Assembly (NCBI GenBank): GCA_963804495.1
Contig: CAWDQN010000010.1
Coordinates: 248,001 to 312,000 of the forward strand
DNA length: 64,000 bases
DNA from: Rhodovastum sp963804495
Lineage (GTDB): Bacteria; Pseudomonadota; Alphaproteobacteria; Acetobacterales; Acetobacteraceae
Direction: 5' to 3'
Below, piece after piece: positions 16,553-25,523 of the stretch. Position 1 is the stretch's first letter; the number at the start of each line of letters is the position of its first letter. A model generated the notes under the pieces. That model worked only from the letters and a program-made list of their open reading frames with translations, had not been told where the DNA came from and did not search any database. The position numbers and the translations under genes are program-made.

Positions 16553-17146
16553 ATGCACCTGCGCCCCGCCTTCACCGAAACCGATCCCGCCCGGATCGCC
16601 GGCCTGATCGCCGCCAATCCGTTCGGCCTGCTCGTGACTCAGGGGCCGAACTTCGTGGAAGCCTCGCATCTGCCGTTTGTTTTGAGCCATGACAATGACG
16701 TCCTGGTCCTGGCAGGCCACCTCGCCGCCGGCAACGCCCAATGCGCTTCCTTTGCGGGCGGCCCGGCGCTGGCGGTGTTCAGCGGGCCGCATGCCTATAT
16801 CTCGCCCGGCTGGTACCGCAGCCAACCGGCGGTGCCGACCTGGGACTATGCAGCCGTGCATGTGCATGGCCACCTCGAACCCCTGGACGGCGCGGCGCTG
16901 GCGGACATGATGCGCGCGGCCTCGCGCGACGATCCCGGCGGGTTCGATATGGATGCGCTGGAGCCGCGCTACCGCGACGCCATGATAAACGCCGTCCGCG
17001 GCTTCCGGCTGCGTGCCGAGCGGATCGAGGCGCAATGGAAAATGAGCCAGAACCGCAGCAGCGCCGACCGCGAAGGCGTCATCGCGGCGCTGCGGGCGCG
17101 CGGCGAGCACGCGGTGGCCGATCTGGTGGCGGCGACCCTGTCCTGA
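16553..17146 (+). CDS. FMN-binding split-barrel protein (PaiB-like)
   Basis: A 197-residue protein matching the PaiB-type FMN-binding/negative transcriptional regulator family. The sequence NPFGLLVTQGPNFVEASHLP near the start, VFSGPHAYISPGWYRSQPAV with VPTWDYAAVHVHG in the middle, and the C-terminal GFRLRAERIEAQWKMSQNRS are the family hallmarks. Bacillus PaiB represses protease and sporulation genes; most relatives are uncharacterised. ATG 16553 gives the canonical start. It converges on the carbonic anhydrase gene with a 6-base gap. Confidence 0.9.
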   Translation: MHLRPAFTETDPARIAGLIAANPFGLLVTQGPNFVEASHLPFVLSHDNDVLVLAGHLAAGNAQCASFAGGPALAVFSGPHAYISPGWYRSQPAVPTWDYAAVHVHGHLEPLDGAALADMMRAASRDDPGGFDMDALEPRYRDAMINAVRGFRLRAERIEAQWKMSQNRSSADREGVIAALRARGEHAVADLVAATLS

Positions 17147-17152
17147 CGCTGC

Positions 17153-17758
17153 TCAGACGGCCGTGAAGTTGCCGTCGGGCTGGCGAAGGGCCAGCACACC
17201 GGTGCGCACATCGAAATGCGCCCCGTGCAGCAGCAGGCTTCCATCCGCCACCCGCTCGGCGATCCAGGGGAAGGTGAGAAGGTTCTCCAGCGACATCTCG
17301 ATGCCGGCATACTCGGTCGCCAGCTGCGGGTCGGAAGGCGGGTTGGCCAGAACCCGCTCGCGGGCGCGCGCGGCGGTGCGGATCCAGGGACCGACGAACT
17401 CGCCGACCGGGGGCGGCACGCCCTCCAGCAAGGCGCGGATGCCGCCACACAGCCCGTGGCCGAGCACGATCAGATGGCGCACCTGCAGACCGAGCACACC
17501 GAATTCCAGCCCGGCGCTGGTGCCATGGCAACCGCCGTCGGGTGCGTAGGGCGGTACCAGATTGGCGACATTGCGCAGGACAAACATCTCCCCCGGCCTG
17601 GCGTCGAACACCATCGCCGGGTCCACCCGGCTGTCGGCGCAGGCGATAACCATGGCCTGCGGGCGCTGGCCGCGCTCGGCCAGGTCCTCGAACAGGCGGC
17701 GCCGCTCGGGCCAGGCGGTGGCGCGGAAACGGCGGTAGCCGGCGATCAGATCGTCCAT
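17153..17758 (-). CDS. Beta-class carbonic anhydrase
   Basis: This enzyme interconverts CO2 and bicarbonate. The 201-residue product shows Cys40, Asp42 and Arg44 in VIACADSRVDP and His101/Cys104 in VLGHGLCGG, the zinc ligands and catalytic dyad of beta carbonic anhydrases. Length is normal for the class. It starts 34 bases downstream of the rpsU stop on the same strand, so it may be co-transcribed with rpsU. Confidence 0.95.
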   Translation of the reverse strand: MDDLIAGYRRFRATAWPERRRLFEDLAERGQRPQAMVIACADSRVDPAMVFDARPGEMFVLRNVANLVPPYAPDGGCHGTSAGLEFGVLGLQVRHLIVLGHGLCGGIRALLEGVPPPVGEFVGPWIRTAARARERVLANPPSDPQLATEYAGIEMSLENLLTFPWIAERVADGSLLLHGAHFDVRTGVLALRQPDGNFTAV

Positions 17759-17792
17759 GCGGATGTGCCGCGGGCCGCGACGCTGGAGGGTG

Positions 17793-17996
17793 TCAGAAAC
17801 CCTCGCGCTCGAGGCGCTTGCGCTCCATTTTGCGGGCGCGGCGGACAGCCTCGGCGGCCTCGCGGGCGCGGCGTTCGGAGGGCTTTTCGTAATGACGGCG
17901 CAGCTTCATTTCCCGGAAGATACCTTCCCGCTGCATCTTCTTTTTGAGCGCCTTGAGCGCCTGGTCGACATTGTTGTCGCGAACGAGAACTTGCAC
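17793..17996 (-). CDS. rpsU: 30S ribosomal protein S21
   Basis: This short basic ribosomal protein helps start translation. The 67-residue sequence begins VQVLVRDNNVDQALKALKKK and ends RKMERKRLEREGF, nearly identical in pattern to other alphaproteobacterial S21 proteins. The start is a GTG at 17996, with AGAGGAG 12 bases upstream. A longer in-frame extension to 18521 exists but has no S21 similarity and is rejected. Confidence 0.95.
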   Translation of the reverse strand: MQVLVRDNNVDQALKALKKKMQREGIFREMKLRRHYEKPSERRAREAAEAVRRARKMERKRLEREGF

Positions 17997-18168
17997 TTGG
18001 CCGCCTACTCCTCTTGCCTGTGTGCCCCGACCATCGGGGCACGAAAAATAGGCCGGGGCGCCTGCCCCGACCGGAAGGGGGGCGCTATAACACGCCATCC
18101 GCCCCTCGCCAACGCGCATCTGCACCCAATCTGGGGTTGAGCTCGCACCCGCCCAAGGAGCCCGCCGC

Positions 18169-18717
18169 ATGGCCATCCTGAAGATTGCCCGCATGGGCCA
18201 CCCGGTGCTGCTGCAGCGCGCCGAGCCGGTCGCCGATTCCACCGCCCCGGAGATTCGGCAACTGGTGCGGGACATGATCGAGACCCTGGAGGACGCCGGC
18301 GCAGCGGGGCTGGCGGCGCCGCAGGTGCACGTGCCCTTGCGGCTGTTCATCTTCCGGGTGAACGCCGGGCGCAGCAGCGGCGATGCGCATGACCGTGCGG
18401 TGGGTAACACTGTGGTGATCAACCCGGACATCGAGCCGGTGGGCGAGGATGCCCATTTGCAGTGGGAGGGCTGCCTGTCGATCCCCGGTCTGCGCGCCGC
18501 GGTGCCGCGCCACTGGCGCATCCGCTACCATGGCGTGGACACTGAGGGGGCATCGGTGGGCGGCGAGGTCACCGGGTTTCATGCCCGCGTGGTGCAGCAC
18601 GAATACGATCATCTGGACGGGATTCTTTACCCCATGCGCATGACCGATTTCCGCCTGTTCGGCTTCACCGAGGAACTGGCGCGGGCCAGGCAGCAGAGTG
18701 ACGGAGGCGGGTCGTGA
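18169..18717 (+). CDS. def: Peptide deformylase
   Basis: This metalloenzyme removes the formyl group from N-terminal Met of new proteins. All three motifs are present in the 182-residue protein: GAAGLAAPQ (44-52), EGCLS with metal ligand Cys102, and QHEYDHLDG with ligands His144 and His148 and catalytic Glu145. The gene is led by AAGGAG and overlaps the following COQ9 gene by 4 bases. fmt is not adjacent here. Confidence 0.95.
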   Translation: MAILKIARMGHPVLLQRAEPVADSTAPEIRQLVRDMIETLEDAGAAGLAAPQVHVPLRLFIFRVNAGRSSGDAHDRAVGNTVVINPDIEPVGEDAHLQWEGCLSIPGLRAAVPRHWRIRYHGVDTEGASVGGEVTGFHARVVQHEYDHLDGILYPMRMTDFRLFGFTEELARARQQSDGGGS

Positions 18718-19343
18718 TCGCGCCGCCGGAACGTTCGGCCGAGCGCGACGCCGCCCTGCTGGCGATGCTGCCGTATGTGGGGCGGTTCGGCTGGACCACG
18801 GTCGCGCTGCGGCGCGGGCTACGCGACGCCGGCGCCGATCCGGGCGATGCCGAATTGTTGTTCCCGGGGGGCACGGCGGCGCTGGTGGAGGCCTGGATCG
18901 ACCTGGAGGACCGCGAGATGGCGGCGGCGATGGCCGCGCGCGACCTGTCCGGGTTGCGCCTGCCCGAGCGGGTGCGGCTGGCGGTGGCGCTGCGCTTCGA
19001 ACTGGCGCGGCCGCATCGCGCTGCGGTGCGCCGGGCCGCCAGCGTGCTGGCGCTGCCGCGCAACGCCGGGCTGGCGATGCGGTCGCTGGCGCGCACGGTG
19101 GATGCGATCTGGCACGCCGCGGGCGACCGGTCGGCCGATTTTGCATGGTACACCAAGCGGTTTATTCTTGCCGCCATCTACGCGTCCAGCCTGTTGTTCT
19201 GGCTGCGTGATGACAGCGGCGACGACGCGGCGACGCTGGCATTCCTCGATCGCCGGCTGGCGGATCATGCGCGGTTTCACAAGGCGCAGCGTCGGTGCAG
19301 CGAACGTGTGTCGCGCTGTCTGCCGGGGGAGGCGGCGGCGTGA
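18714..19343 (+). CDS. COQ9 family ubiquinone biosynthesis protein
   Basis: A 209-residue protein of the COQ9 family. The segments MLPYVGRFGWTTVALRRGLR, LLFPGGTAALVEAWIDLEDR, and WYTKRFILAAIYASSLLFWL near the C-terminus are characteristic; the last forms the lipid-binding helix region. COQ9 binds lipids and presents quinone precursors to COQ7-type hydroxylases. The start is a GTG overlapping the def stop. TetR-like fold similarity is expected, but it is not a regulator. Confidence 0.9.
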   Translation: MIAPPERSAERDAALLAMLPYVGRFGWTTVALRRGLRDAGADPGDAELLFPGGTAALVEAWIDLEDREMAAAMAARDLSGLRLPERVRLAVALRFELARPHRAAVRRAASVLALPRNAGLAMRSLARTVDAIWHAAGDRSADFAWYTKRFILAAIYASSLLFWLRDDSGDDAATLAFLDRRLADHARFHKAQRRCSERVSRCLPGEAAA

Positions 19344-19464
19344 AGCCCGGTCTGGGCGCGGGGCCGTGGGCGTGCCGCCCGCGGCAATTCCCATCCCCGA
19401 GCTCGTGCTGCTAAGCTGACCAAGGGCGATCACGCCGCAGCGATGTGAAACCAAACGGGCGAGT

Positions 19465-20388
19465 ATGCCACGGGTCCGCATTACCCACACCACCGAGTAC
19501 CAGTATGCCGTGCCGGTGCGGTTCACCACCCACAGGTTGATGCTGCGCCCCCGCGACTCGCATGATCTGCGTCTGCTCAGCGCTACCCTCGGTATCGCCC
19601 CGCGGGCATCGGGCACGCGCTGGGCGCATGATGTGTTCGGCAATTCGGTCTGCACGCTGGAGTGGGATGCGACCCTGGCGGCCGACGCGCTGCGCCTCGT
19701 TTCGATCCTCGACCTGGAGCATTTCCCGGCGGCGGCTGAACTGCCGCACGAGTCGCTCGATCCGGTGGCGGCGACCTACCCGTTCAGTTATGCCGCCGAG
19801 GAATTTCCCGATCTGGCGCGGCTGCTGGAGCGCCACCATCCCGATCCGGAACGGAATGTCGACACCTGGGCGCGGCACTTCCTGCGCCGGGGGGTGGCGA
19901 CCTCGACGCTCGACTTGCTGGCGGCGATGACGCGGGCGATTAAGTCCGACTTCCGCTACGCCGCGCGCGATGCCGAGGGCACCAACCCGCCGGTTGCCAC
20001 TTTGGCGACGCGGCAGGGGGCCTGCCGCGATTTCGCTTTGCTGATGATGGAAGCATGCCGCTCGCTCGGCCTCGCCGCGAAATTCGTCAGCGGATACCTG
20101 TACGACGAGGCGCTGGTGGACAGCGCCGAGCCGGTGGTGGGCGGCGGCGAGACGCATGCCTGGTGCGCCATCTACTTGCCCGGGGCGGGCTGGGTGGAGT
20201 TCGACCCGACCAATGGGCTGGTGGCGGGACGCAACCTGATCCGGGTGTGCATGGCGCGCACACCCGAACAGGCGGTGCCGGTGGCGGGCGGGTATATCGG
20301 CAGGCCGGGCGACTTCCTGGGCCTGGCCGTCGACGTGCAGGTGGCGGTGGGGCAGGCGGCGGCGGACGAGGCGCAGTTCGCTTGCTGA
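19465..20388 (+). CDS. Transglutaminase-like protein
   Basis: A 307-residue cytoplasmic protein with an N-terminal beta domain (HTTEYQYAVPVRFTTHRLML) and a transglutaminase/cysteine-protease core. The triad is Cys187 in RQGACRDFALLM, His231 in GGETHAWCAIYLPG and Asp247 in EFDPTN. Relatives are often paired with circularly permuted ATP-grasp or alpha-E proteins, which are absent here. It is probably a peptidase rather than a true cross-linker. The substrate is unknown. Confidence 0.9.
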   Translation: MPRVRITHTTEYQYAVPVRFTTHRLMLRPRDSHDLRLLSATLGIAPRASGTRWAHDVFGNSVCTLEWDATLAADALRLVSILDLEHFPAAAELPHESLDPVAATYPFSYAAEEFPDLARLLERHHPDPERNVDTWARHFLRRGVATSTLDLLAAMTRAIKSDFRYAARDAEGTNPPVATLATRQGACRDFALLMMEACRSLGLAAKFVSGYLYDEALVDSAEPVVGGGETHAWCAIYLPGAGWVEFDPTNGLVAGRNLIRVCMARTPEQAVPVAGGYIGRPGDFLGLAVDVQVAVGQAAADEAQFAC

Positions 20389-20521
20389 CAAGTGTGTCGG
20401 CCGCAAGGGGGCCGGTACCAGCTTGTCGGAAAGGCGACCGGGTTGTCCCCGACATAACGATCCCCTGTCGGCCGCGCGCGCTGCGGCGCATCACCCTGTT
20501 GAAATACGGTCTTTCGTGATG

Positions 20522-20537
20522 TGGCCCGCGCCTTGCT
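20522..20537 (+). promoter_or_regulatory. Sigma-54-like promoter element
   Basis: TGGCCCGCGCCTTGCT matches the -24/-12 form TGGCACG-N4-TTGCW except for one base. It lies 137 bases upstream of the ferredoxin/ferritin-like gene on the same strand. A small palindrome TGTCCCCGACA (20444-20454) lies 70 bases further upstream and could be an activator site. No NifA-type TGT-N10-ACA site was found. Confidence 0.4.
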
Positions 20538-20673
20538 TTGTCCCTGGCGACCAGTGTCGCGAGGCGGCCTGCCCCGCGACGAGCAGCGAGAATTGCGGCC
20601 CGGCGCCCGTGGGAGCGGTCGGGTGCGATGACGCATGGGCGGATCGATCAGGCGCAACGACAGGAGCACGCCA

Positions 20674-21567
20674 GTGAGCAACGTGACGTTTTCATCCCCC
20701 GTGATGGCGAAGGACGTGACCGTTTACGCCGTCGCCGGCGACCGCGGGACCATCCTTGCGGTGGCCAAGGCGCATAAGATCCCGATCCCGTTCGATTGCC
20801 AGGACGGCGAGTGCGGCTCGTGCCTGGTGGAGGTGAAGCATCTTTCCCCGGCGCAGAAATGCGGCATCGCGCTGACGGAGAAGGAGAAAGAAGTCCTTCG
20901 CCAGCTTGGCAAGATCACCAAGCAGGAAATCGAGGACGCCGAAGTCAACGACATGCCGCCGCGCTACCGGCTGGCCTGCCAGTGTTTCATTCGCAACGAG
21001 GACATTCTGGTGTCCTTCGAGGGCGACCAGACCCTGCCGGCCAAGCCGCCATACCTCTCGAAGGCAGCGAAGATCTTCAAGGGCGGTCTGGAGATCGGCT
21101 CGGTAGAGGAATTCTTCGGCTATGCCGTCAAGGTCGAGGAGGATGCGGCGATCCATTTCGACGAGTTGGCCAGCGCCATGGAGCAGGTCGGCAACCAGGA
21201 GGTGGCGAAGCTGTTCGCGCAGCTCGCGGCGTTCTCGCGTTTGCATCTGGCCGAGGCAAAGCGGCGGGCGGGTTCGATCGATACCACGAAGTATGTTCCG
21301 CCCGACTATGTGTGGCCCGACCATGTGACGCCGGAGCGGACGGCGCTATGGGCCGGCGATCCGTCGCTGTCGCGGCTGGACGCATTGCGGGCGGCGCTGC
21401 AGGGCGAGCGCCGGGGGTACGAATTCTACTATTCCGTCTCCGGCACCTCGACCAATGCCGAGATCATCGCGGCGGCGAAGGAGTTCGTCGAAGAGGAAGC
21501 CGAGCACGTCAAGGTGCTGGAAGCCTGGATCACCCGCGAGGAATGGCAGCGCAAGACGCACGCCTAA
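20674..21567 (+). CDS. 2Fe-2S ferredoxin / ferritin-like fusion protein
   Basis: A 297-residue protein with two modules. Residues 12-118 are a plant-type [2Fe-2S] ferredoxin fold: Cys42, Cys47 and Cys50 in FDCQDGECGSC, with the fourth ligand in RLACQC (102 or 104). Residues 140-297 are a ferritin-like/rubrerythrin helical bundle, with acidic and His residues in VEEDAAIHFDE, SRLHLAEA and EFVEEEAEHVKVLEAW that could hold a di-iron site. One chain could therefore carry electrons to its own di-iron centre. The start is a GTG with AGGAG upstream. The role is unknown; peroxide or oxygen reduction is a guess. A sigma-54-like promoter precedes it. Confidence 0.8.
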   Translation: MSNVTFSSPVMAKDVTVYAVAGDRGTILAVAKAHKIPIPFDCQDGECGSCLVEVKHLSPAQKCGIALTEKEKEVLRQLGKITKQEIEDAEVNDMPPRYRLACQCFIRNEDILVSFEGDQTLPAKPPYLSKAAKIFKGGLEIGSVEEFFGYAVKVEEDAAIHFDELASAMEQVGNQEVAKLFAQLAAFSRLHLAEAKRRAGSIDTTKYVPPDYVWPDHVTPERTALWAGDPSLSRLDALRAALQGERRGYEFYYSVSGTSTNAEIIAAAKEFVEEEAEHVKVLEAWITREEWQRKTHA

Positions 21568-21619
21568 GGAATGCGGTGCAGGGGGCAGTTCCAGTCGCGC
21601 GACGGCGCGCTGGGCCGGG

Positions 21620-21636
21620 CCAGGGCAGCGCCCTGG
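21620..21636. repeat. Dispersed repeat hairpin
   Basis: CCAGGGCAGCGCCCTGG followed by CCTTGCTTT is a single end-hairpin of the repeat family, lying between two convergent genes. It may work as a bidirectional terminator. Confidence 0.6.
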
Positions 21637-21660
21637 CCTTGCTTTGATCAACCGGTCCGC

Positions 21661-22452
21661 CTAGCGGTTCTGAGCGAGGGTCACCGACGGTGTGATGACC
21701 CGTGGCAGACCGGCGAGGCTTCGCCCCGTTACCCGAATGGCGGTCACCCGAAGGCTGGTCACCGGCGCGGCGGCGACGGCAGAAGCGGGCGGTGGTGCGA
21801 GCGGGGGCGTCCCCGCCACCCAGACGCGGATTCCCGGCACCCCGCGTGCCGGCCCGATTGCCTGGCGGATGACCGGCGCAGCCGGTTCGGCGAGCCCGTG
21901 CCAGGTGGCAAACACCGCCTCCCGGTAGGGGGTGCCCAGCCAGGGGGTGGCGGAATGGTAGTCCGCCACCGCCGTCTCCCAGTTGCCCGCGCGGTCGTGC
22001 AACTCGATCAGGAAGCGGGCCGCATAGGCGGCGTTCGCGGTCGGGTCGAAGGCCTCCTCGAGGGTGGCGAAGGCCGCCGGATGGTACATCAGGTTGATCT
22101 GGAAACAGCCCACGTCGATCGAACGGCTGCCTTCCCGCTGGGCGGCGGCGACATAGGCGACCGCTTCGTCCCGCGACTCGAAGATATGGTCCTCGCCTTC
22201 GCGGTTCACCGTCCATGGCCACGGCAGCACGCCGCCGGTCTGCGCGTCCCAACGCCCACTCTCGCGCTTGCCGATGGCCAGCAGCAGTCCTGGCGGAATG
22301 CCGGCGGCATGTTCGACGATCGCAGCCTGGTCGCGACAGGCTTCGCCGGCGCCGGCATAGGCAAGGCCCGGCAAGGTGGCGAGCGGGGCGAGGCCTAGCA
22401 TCAGCGCCATTCGAACCGGCGCGGCAGTGGAGCCGCCGGACTGAACGCCCAT
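21661..22452 (-). CDS. Lytic transglycosylase (SLT domain) at the end of the tad operon
   Basis: A 263-residue exported enzyme. A signal sequence (MALMLGLAPLATLPGLAYAG region) precedes an SLT domain with catalytic Glu in LLAIGKRESGRWDAQTGG, followed by SIDVGCFQINLMYHP and AAYAARFLIELHDRAGNWET, the usual goose-lysozyme-like motifs. It cuts peptidoglycan. The C-terminal 60 residues are Pro/Val-rich. It follows tadG by 23 bases on the same strand, so it probably opens the cell wall for the pilus machine. Confidence 0.85.
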   Translation of the reverse strand: MGVQSGGSTAAPVRMALMLGLAPLATLPGLAYAGAGEACRDQAAIVEHAAGIPPGLLLAIGKRESGRWDAQTGGVLPWPWTVNREGEDHIFESRDEAVAYVAAAQREGSRSIDVGCFQINLMYHPAAFATLEEAFDPTANAAYAARFLIELHDRAGNWETAVADYHSATPWLGTPYREAVFATWHGLAEPAAPVIRQAIGPARGVPGIRVWVAGTPPLAPPPASAVAAAPVTSLRVTAIRVTGRSLAGLPRVITPSVTLAQNR

Positions 22453-22475
22453 GAAGGTCTCGGCCTTCGGGTTCG

Positions 22476-24242
22476 TTATTGCGTGAAGTGGGCCGGCGGT
22501 GCCAGGGCCAGCTGCAGGAAGGTTTGCAGCGCGGCCTGGATGTGTTTACCGTCATTGGCTTCGATGTAGTCGGCGGGAGCCGAGGCGCATTGCTGAAGGT
22601 TGTAGGGGATCGAATTGGCAGCGGTCGCTGCCGCCTGGACGATTTCAGCCGCCGGCGGGTTCGGCGCATCCGTTCCCAGATACCACGTGTTCATGAGCGA
22701 ATAATAGGGCGTGTAAAGCACATAGATGGCGTAGCCCATGTTCTTGAACGTGGTGCAAGAACTCGGGTTGAAGGCCGACATGACCCGGCTAGAGGGGTCC
22801 TGCAGACCGTCGGTCACGATGATTAGCGCCTTGCGCGGCGCGGAGGCGTTCACGCCATTGCCGGCCGCGGTCAACTGGCCCGCGAGGTCGCCCATAATGG
22901 TCGGGAAGTCGGTTTCGCCGCCATTGGCGCCGACGTATGGCTGGATCCCCTGCTCCGAACCGGAATACGGCAGGGTGAGCGAGGGCGGGGTGCCCACGGC
23001 GGCCTGTGCGTTCGCCCAGATATTCGGATCGGTCGAGGCGGTCGCGGCACCGCCGCCCGTCGGATAGACCGGCGTGAGAATGTCGGCGAACCAGTAGATC
23101 CCGAGGCCCAAATTGTTGATCGACAGGTTGTCCTGTTGCATCGACGAAATCAGCATGTTCACGGCTGATTTGACTAGGTCGAACCGTAGGGTGACCGGGG
23201 ATGAGGCATTTACTCCGGTCAGTGTGCTTCTTGCCACCGCGAAAAAGTCCTGGCCGGAGCCGGCCGCGCTGGTGGTGTCGAAATGGCAGGCGAAAGCGCA
23301 GGGCGGCCCGGCGCTGACGGGATATCCATTGTATGTGTTTTGCGTGGTCGGCAGCGTCGGGAGCACCACCGCGTGGCAGGCAGGCCCCGGGTTATTTCCG
23401 GTTACGGGAAAGGCCGGGAAGGATATGCCGTCTGCGGTTAGCGGCCCGATAGGACAGGTATTGGTTCCGTCACTGACGTAGCTGTAGCCGCTGCCGCTGC
23501 AGCCGTAAACGCTGTAGCTCTGTTGCGATACGTCATTTACCGAAGTATTGAAATACTTATAGTTCGATTGCGTACTAACCAAACTTCCGGACTGGCTCCA
23601 GGTGGAGCAGGAGGTACTGCTACTGCCTGCCTTGGTGCAGTAATAAGCGCCGGTGTCCGCGCAGGCCGTCAGTTCCTGCATAGTCTGGATGTCGCTGGGC
23701 AGGGCCGCGATTTCCATCGAGCCGGAATTGTCCAGCAGAACATAGACGTTCAGATAGGGCGCGGTAACCGGCGTATCCACCACCGAGGTGCTGCAGAGCG
23801 GAATGGACGTAATGCCCACCAGTCCACCGAGATACGGGGTATAGGTGGCACAGTACGTGAGCGTGGCTGTGAAGGCGGTGACGTTGCCGTTCGTCGTGAC
23901 GGCCGAGACGTTGACGGTGACGGGGAGTTGCACGGTGACGTTGTTGATGGTGCCGGACTGGGCCGCGAACCGTTGCTGGCCCGCCGGCACGCCGTCGGCG
24001 TCGGCGGTTGTGGTGGTGGTTGCGGCGCCGCTTTCCCAGGCTTGTGCCGCCGTGACCGCGGCGGTCAGTGCGCCCGCATCTGCCGCCAGGTCGAGCTTGG
24101 TTTTCGCGGCCGTGATGCCACCGAAATCGATCGCCAGCGCCACGAGCATCATCATCGGCACAATGGCCAACCCGTACACCATGGCGGTGGCACCGCGGCG
24201 GTCGGTGGTGATTTTCAGAAGCGATGGGCGTTTCAAGGCCAA
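22476..24242 (-). CDS. tadG: TadG-like pilus assembly protein with von Willebrand factor A domain
   Basis: A 588-residue membrane-anchored protein. Residues 14-45 carry the TadE/TadG-type N-terminus (DRRGATAMVYGLAIVPMMML), resembling a pilin leader plus helix. A VWA domain begins near 165 with the metal-binding motif VYVLLDNSGSM and includes LIIVTDGLQDPSSR. The part between about 185 and 290 is Ser/Tyr/Cys-rich (SYSVYGCSGSGYSYVSDGTN). It probably sits in the periplasm as a minor pilin or adhesin of the Tad system. It lies 22 bases after the preceding TadE-like gene. Confidence 0.85.
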   Translation of the reverse strand: MALKRPSLLKITTDRRGATAMVYGLAIVPMMMLVALAIDFGGITAAKTKLDLAADAGALTAAVTAAQAWESGAATTTTTADADGVPAGQQRFAAQSGTINNVTVQLPVTVNVSAVTTNGNVTAFTATLTYCATYTPYLGGLVGITSIPLCSTSVVDTPVTAPYLNVYVLLDNSGSMEIAALPSDIQTMQELTACADTGAYYCTKAGSSSTSCSTWSQSGSLVSTQSNYKYFNTSVNDVSQQSYSVYGCSGSGYSYVSDGTNTCPIGPLTADGISFPAFPVTGNNPGPACHAVVLPTLPTTQNTYNGYPVSAGPPCAFACHFDTTSAAGSGQDFFAVARSTLTGVNASSPVTLRFDLVKSAVNMLISSMQQDNLSINNLGLGIYWFADILTPVYPTGGGAATASTDPNIWANAQAAVGTPPSLTLPYSGSEQGIQPYVGANGGETDFPTIMGDLAGQLTAAGNGVNASAPRKALIIVTDGLQDPSSRVMSAFNPSSCTTFKNMGYAIYVLYTPYYSLMNTWYLGTDAPNPPAAEIVQAAATAANSIPYNLQQCASAPADYIEANDGKHIQAALQTFLQLALAPPAHFTQ

Positions 24243-24264
24243 TGTCCTCCGGCGCCGGTTGCGG

Positions 24265-25038
24265 TTACGTTACGTTGTTGTCGGTCGTCGCCGCCGGGTA
24301 GCCAGGGCACAGGACGGTGGCGTCGTTCGATCCTGTGATCAAATAATACTGGAACCAATCGGTGACCAGACCGATGCGCGGCGAGAAATAGGCAGTCCTA
24401 GTCATGACGATGTTGTTCTTGACGTAGCTAAAGAACAGAGGATGGAACGTATAGGTTACGTCGACGACCAGAATGGGCTCGGGACTGAAGGCATCGGTTG
24501 CCAGCGTGGTCGGCGTGATGTTGGACGCATCGGGAACGGCGGTGAGGGTGCCGCAGGGCCGGATTGTCCCCGCCGTTCCCTGGTAGGAGCCGCTCCAGGC
24601 AACATTGGCGTTGTAGGTGCAGCCGCTGGTGCAACCGGCCTGGGTCGGCGTCATGACCACTGATGTAATGACCACGCCGAACGATGCCGCCGGTGCCGTC
24701 AATGTGTCCGGCAGATAGGCATAGATGGCCGATGCGGCCGTCGTTGCGTCGGCCAGGTCGAGAATATTGGTGTTTTGCGGGGTCGCCGCCATCGCCGTGG
24801 CGATCTGGTCGATGGCCAGCGCCGCCATGTTGACCCGCTGCCAGGCCAGAAAGCCGGTGGTCAGGTCATACAGGCCGGTGAAGGCCGCGATCAGGAGCGG
24901 GGCAATGATGGCGAATTCGAGCGCCGCAAGCCCTTCGCGCGCGCGCAGCAACCGGCTTGCGCGCTGTCCGGCCAAACGGATGCGGGCCCGAAGATCGCGG
25001 AGTGCCGACTTTTTGTCGGGTCCGGCATGGCGTGGCAT
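24265..25038 (-). CDS. TadE/TadF-like pseudopilin
   Basis: A 257-residue protein with a basic N-terminus (about 35 residues) and then LAALEFAIIAPLLIAAFTGL, the Glu-containing TadE-type hydrophobic segment cut by the prepilin peptidase. The remainder is extracytoplasmic and contains Cys pairs (GCTSGC). It is the second of three TadE/TadG-like genes in a row, starting 8 bases after the previous gene. Its role as a minor pilin comes from family and context. Confidence 0.8.
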   Translation of the reverse strand: MPRHAGPDKKSALRDLRARIRLAGQRASRLLRAREGLAALEFAIIAPLLIAAFTGLYDLTTGFLAWQRVNMAALAIDQIATAMAATPQNTNILDLADATTAASAIYAYLPDTLTAPAASFGVVITSVVMTPTQAGCTSGCTYNANVAWSGSYQGTAGTIRPCGTLTAVPDASNITPTTLATDAFSPEPILVVDVTYTFHPLFFSYVKNNIVMTRTAYFSPRIGLVTDWFQYYLITGSNDATVLCPGYPAATTDNNVT

Positions 25039-25046
25039 TGGCGCTC

Positions 25047-25523
25047 CTAGAATTCGTTCCGGTAGGCCGCCGTGCCGACCAGAAACTGCACGTTCAACGG
25101 CCAGTTCAGGATGCCTGGGGTGTAGTAGGCCTGCATCAGCACCAGGCTGCCGCTGGTGCCCGGGTTCACCGTGGGAGTGGGATTTTGTTGGAGCTGCTGG
25201 GCGGTGAGCGGCGGGGCTTGGAAATTCTGGACCGGCTGCAGGGTCACCACGATGTTGCCACAGGGCAGGAAACCAGCGAGGTAATGGCAGAAAAGACTGG
25301 ATTGGAACGCGGCCTGCGCGGTTCCGCTGGCGATCGATTGTTGTCCGGTCAGCAACTGCCGCGCCGTTTGCTTGACGGCGTAGTCCAGCGCCGTTTGCGC
25401 GTACAGCAGGAAGCCGAGCTGGAACACCAGCATGAGCATGCCAACAAAGGACATGCCGATCAGGCCGAATTCGATCGCCACGGTTCCGGCCTTCGCCGGT
25501 CGCCTGTGCCCCGGCGCGCTCAT
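25047..25523 (-). CDS. tadE: TadE-like pseudopilin
   Basis: A 158-residue protein with the TadE signature AGTVAIEFGLIGMSFVGMLM, followed by the LVFQLGFLLYAQTALDYAVK helix. The rest is a small extracytoplasmic domain with two Cys residues (SLFCHYLAGFLPCGN). It overlaps tadC by 4 bases, which shows coupling. It is a minor pilin needed for pilus formation in related systems. Confidence 0.85.
   Translation of the reverse strand: MSAPGHRRPAKAGTVAIEFGLIGMSFVGMLMLVFQLGFLLYAQTALDYAVKQTARQLLTGQQSIASGTAQAAFQSSLFCHYLAGFLPCGNIVVTLQPVQNFQAPPLTAQQLQQNPTPTVNPGTSGSLVLMQAYYTPGILNWPLNVQFLVGTAAYRNEF

Noticed and set aside
17997..18521. Long N-terminal extension of rpsU
   Set aside because: S21 is about 67 residues; the GTG at 17996 gives the exact family start.
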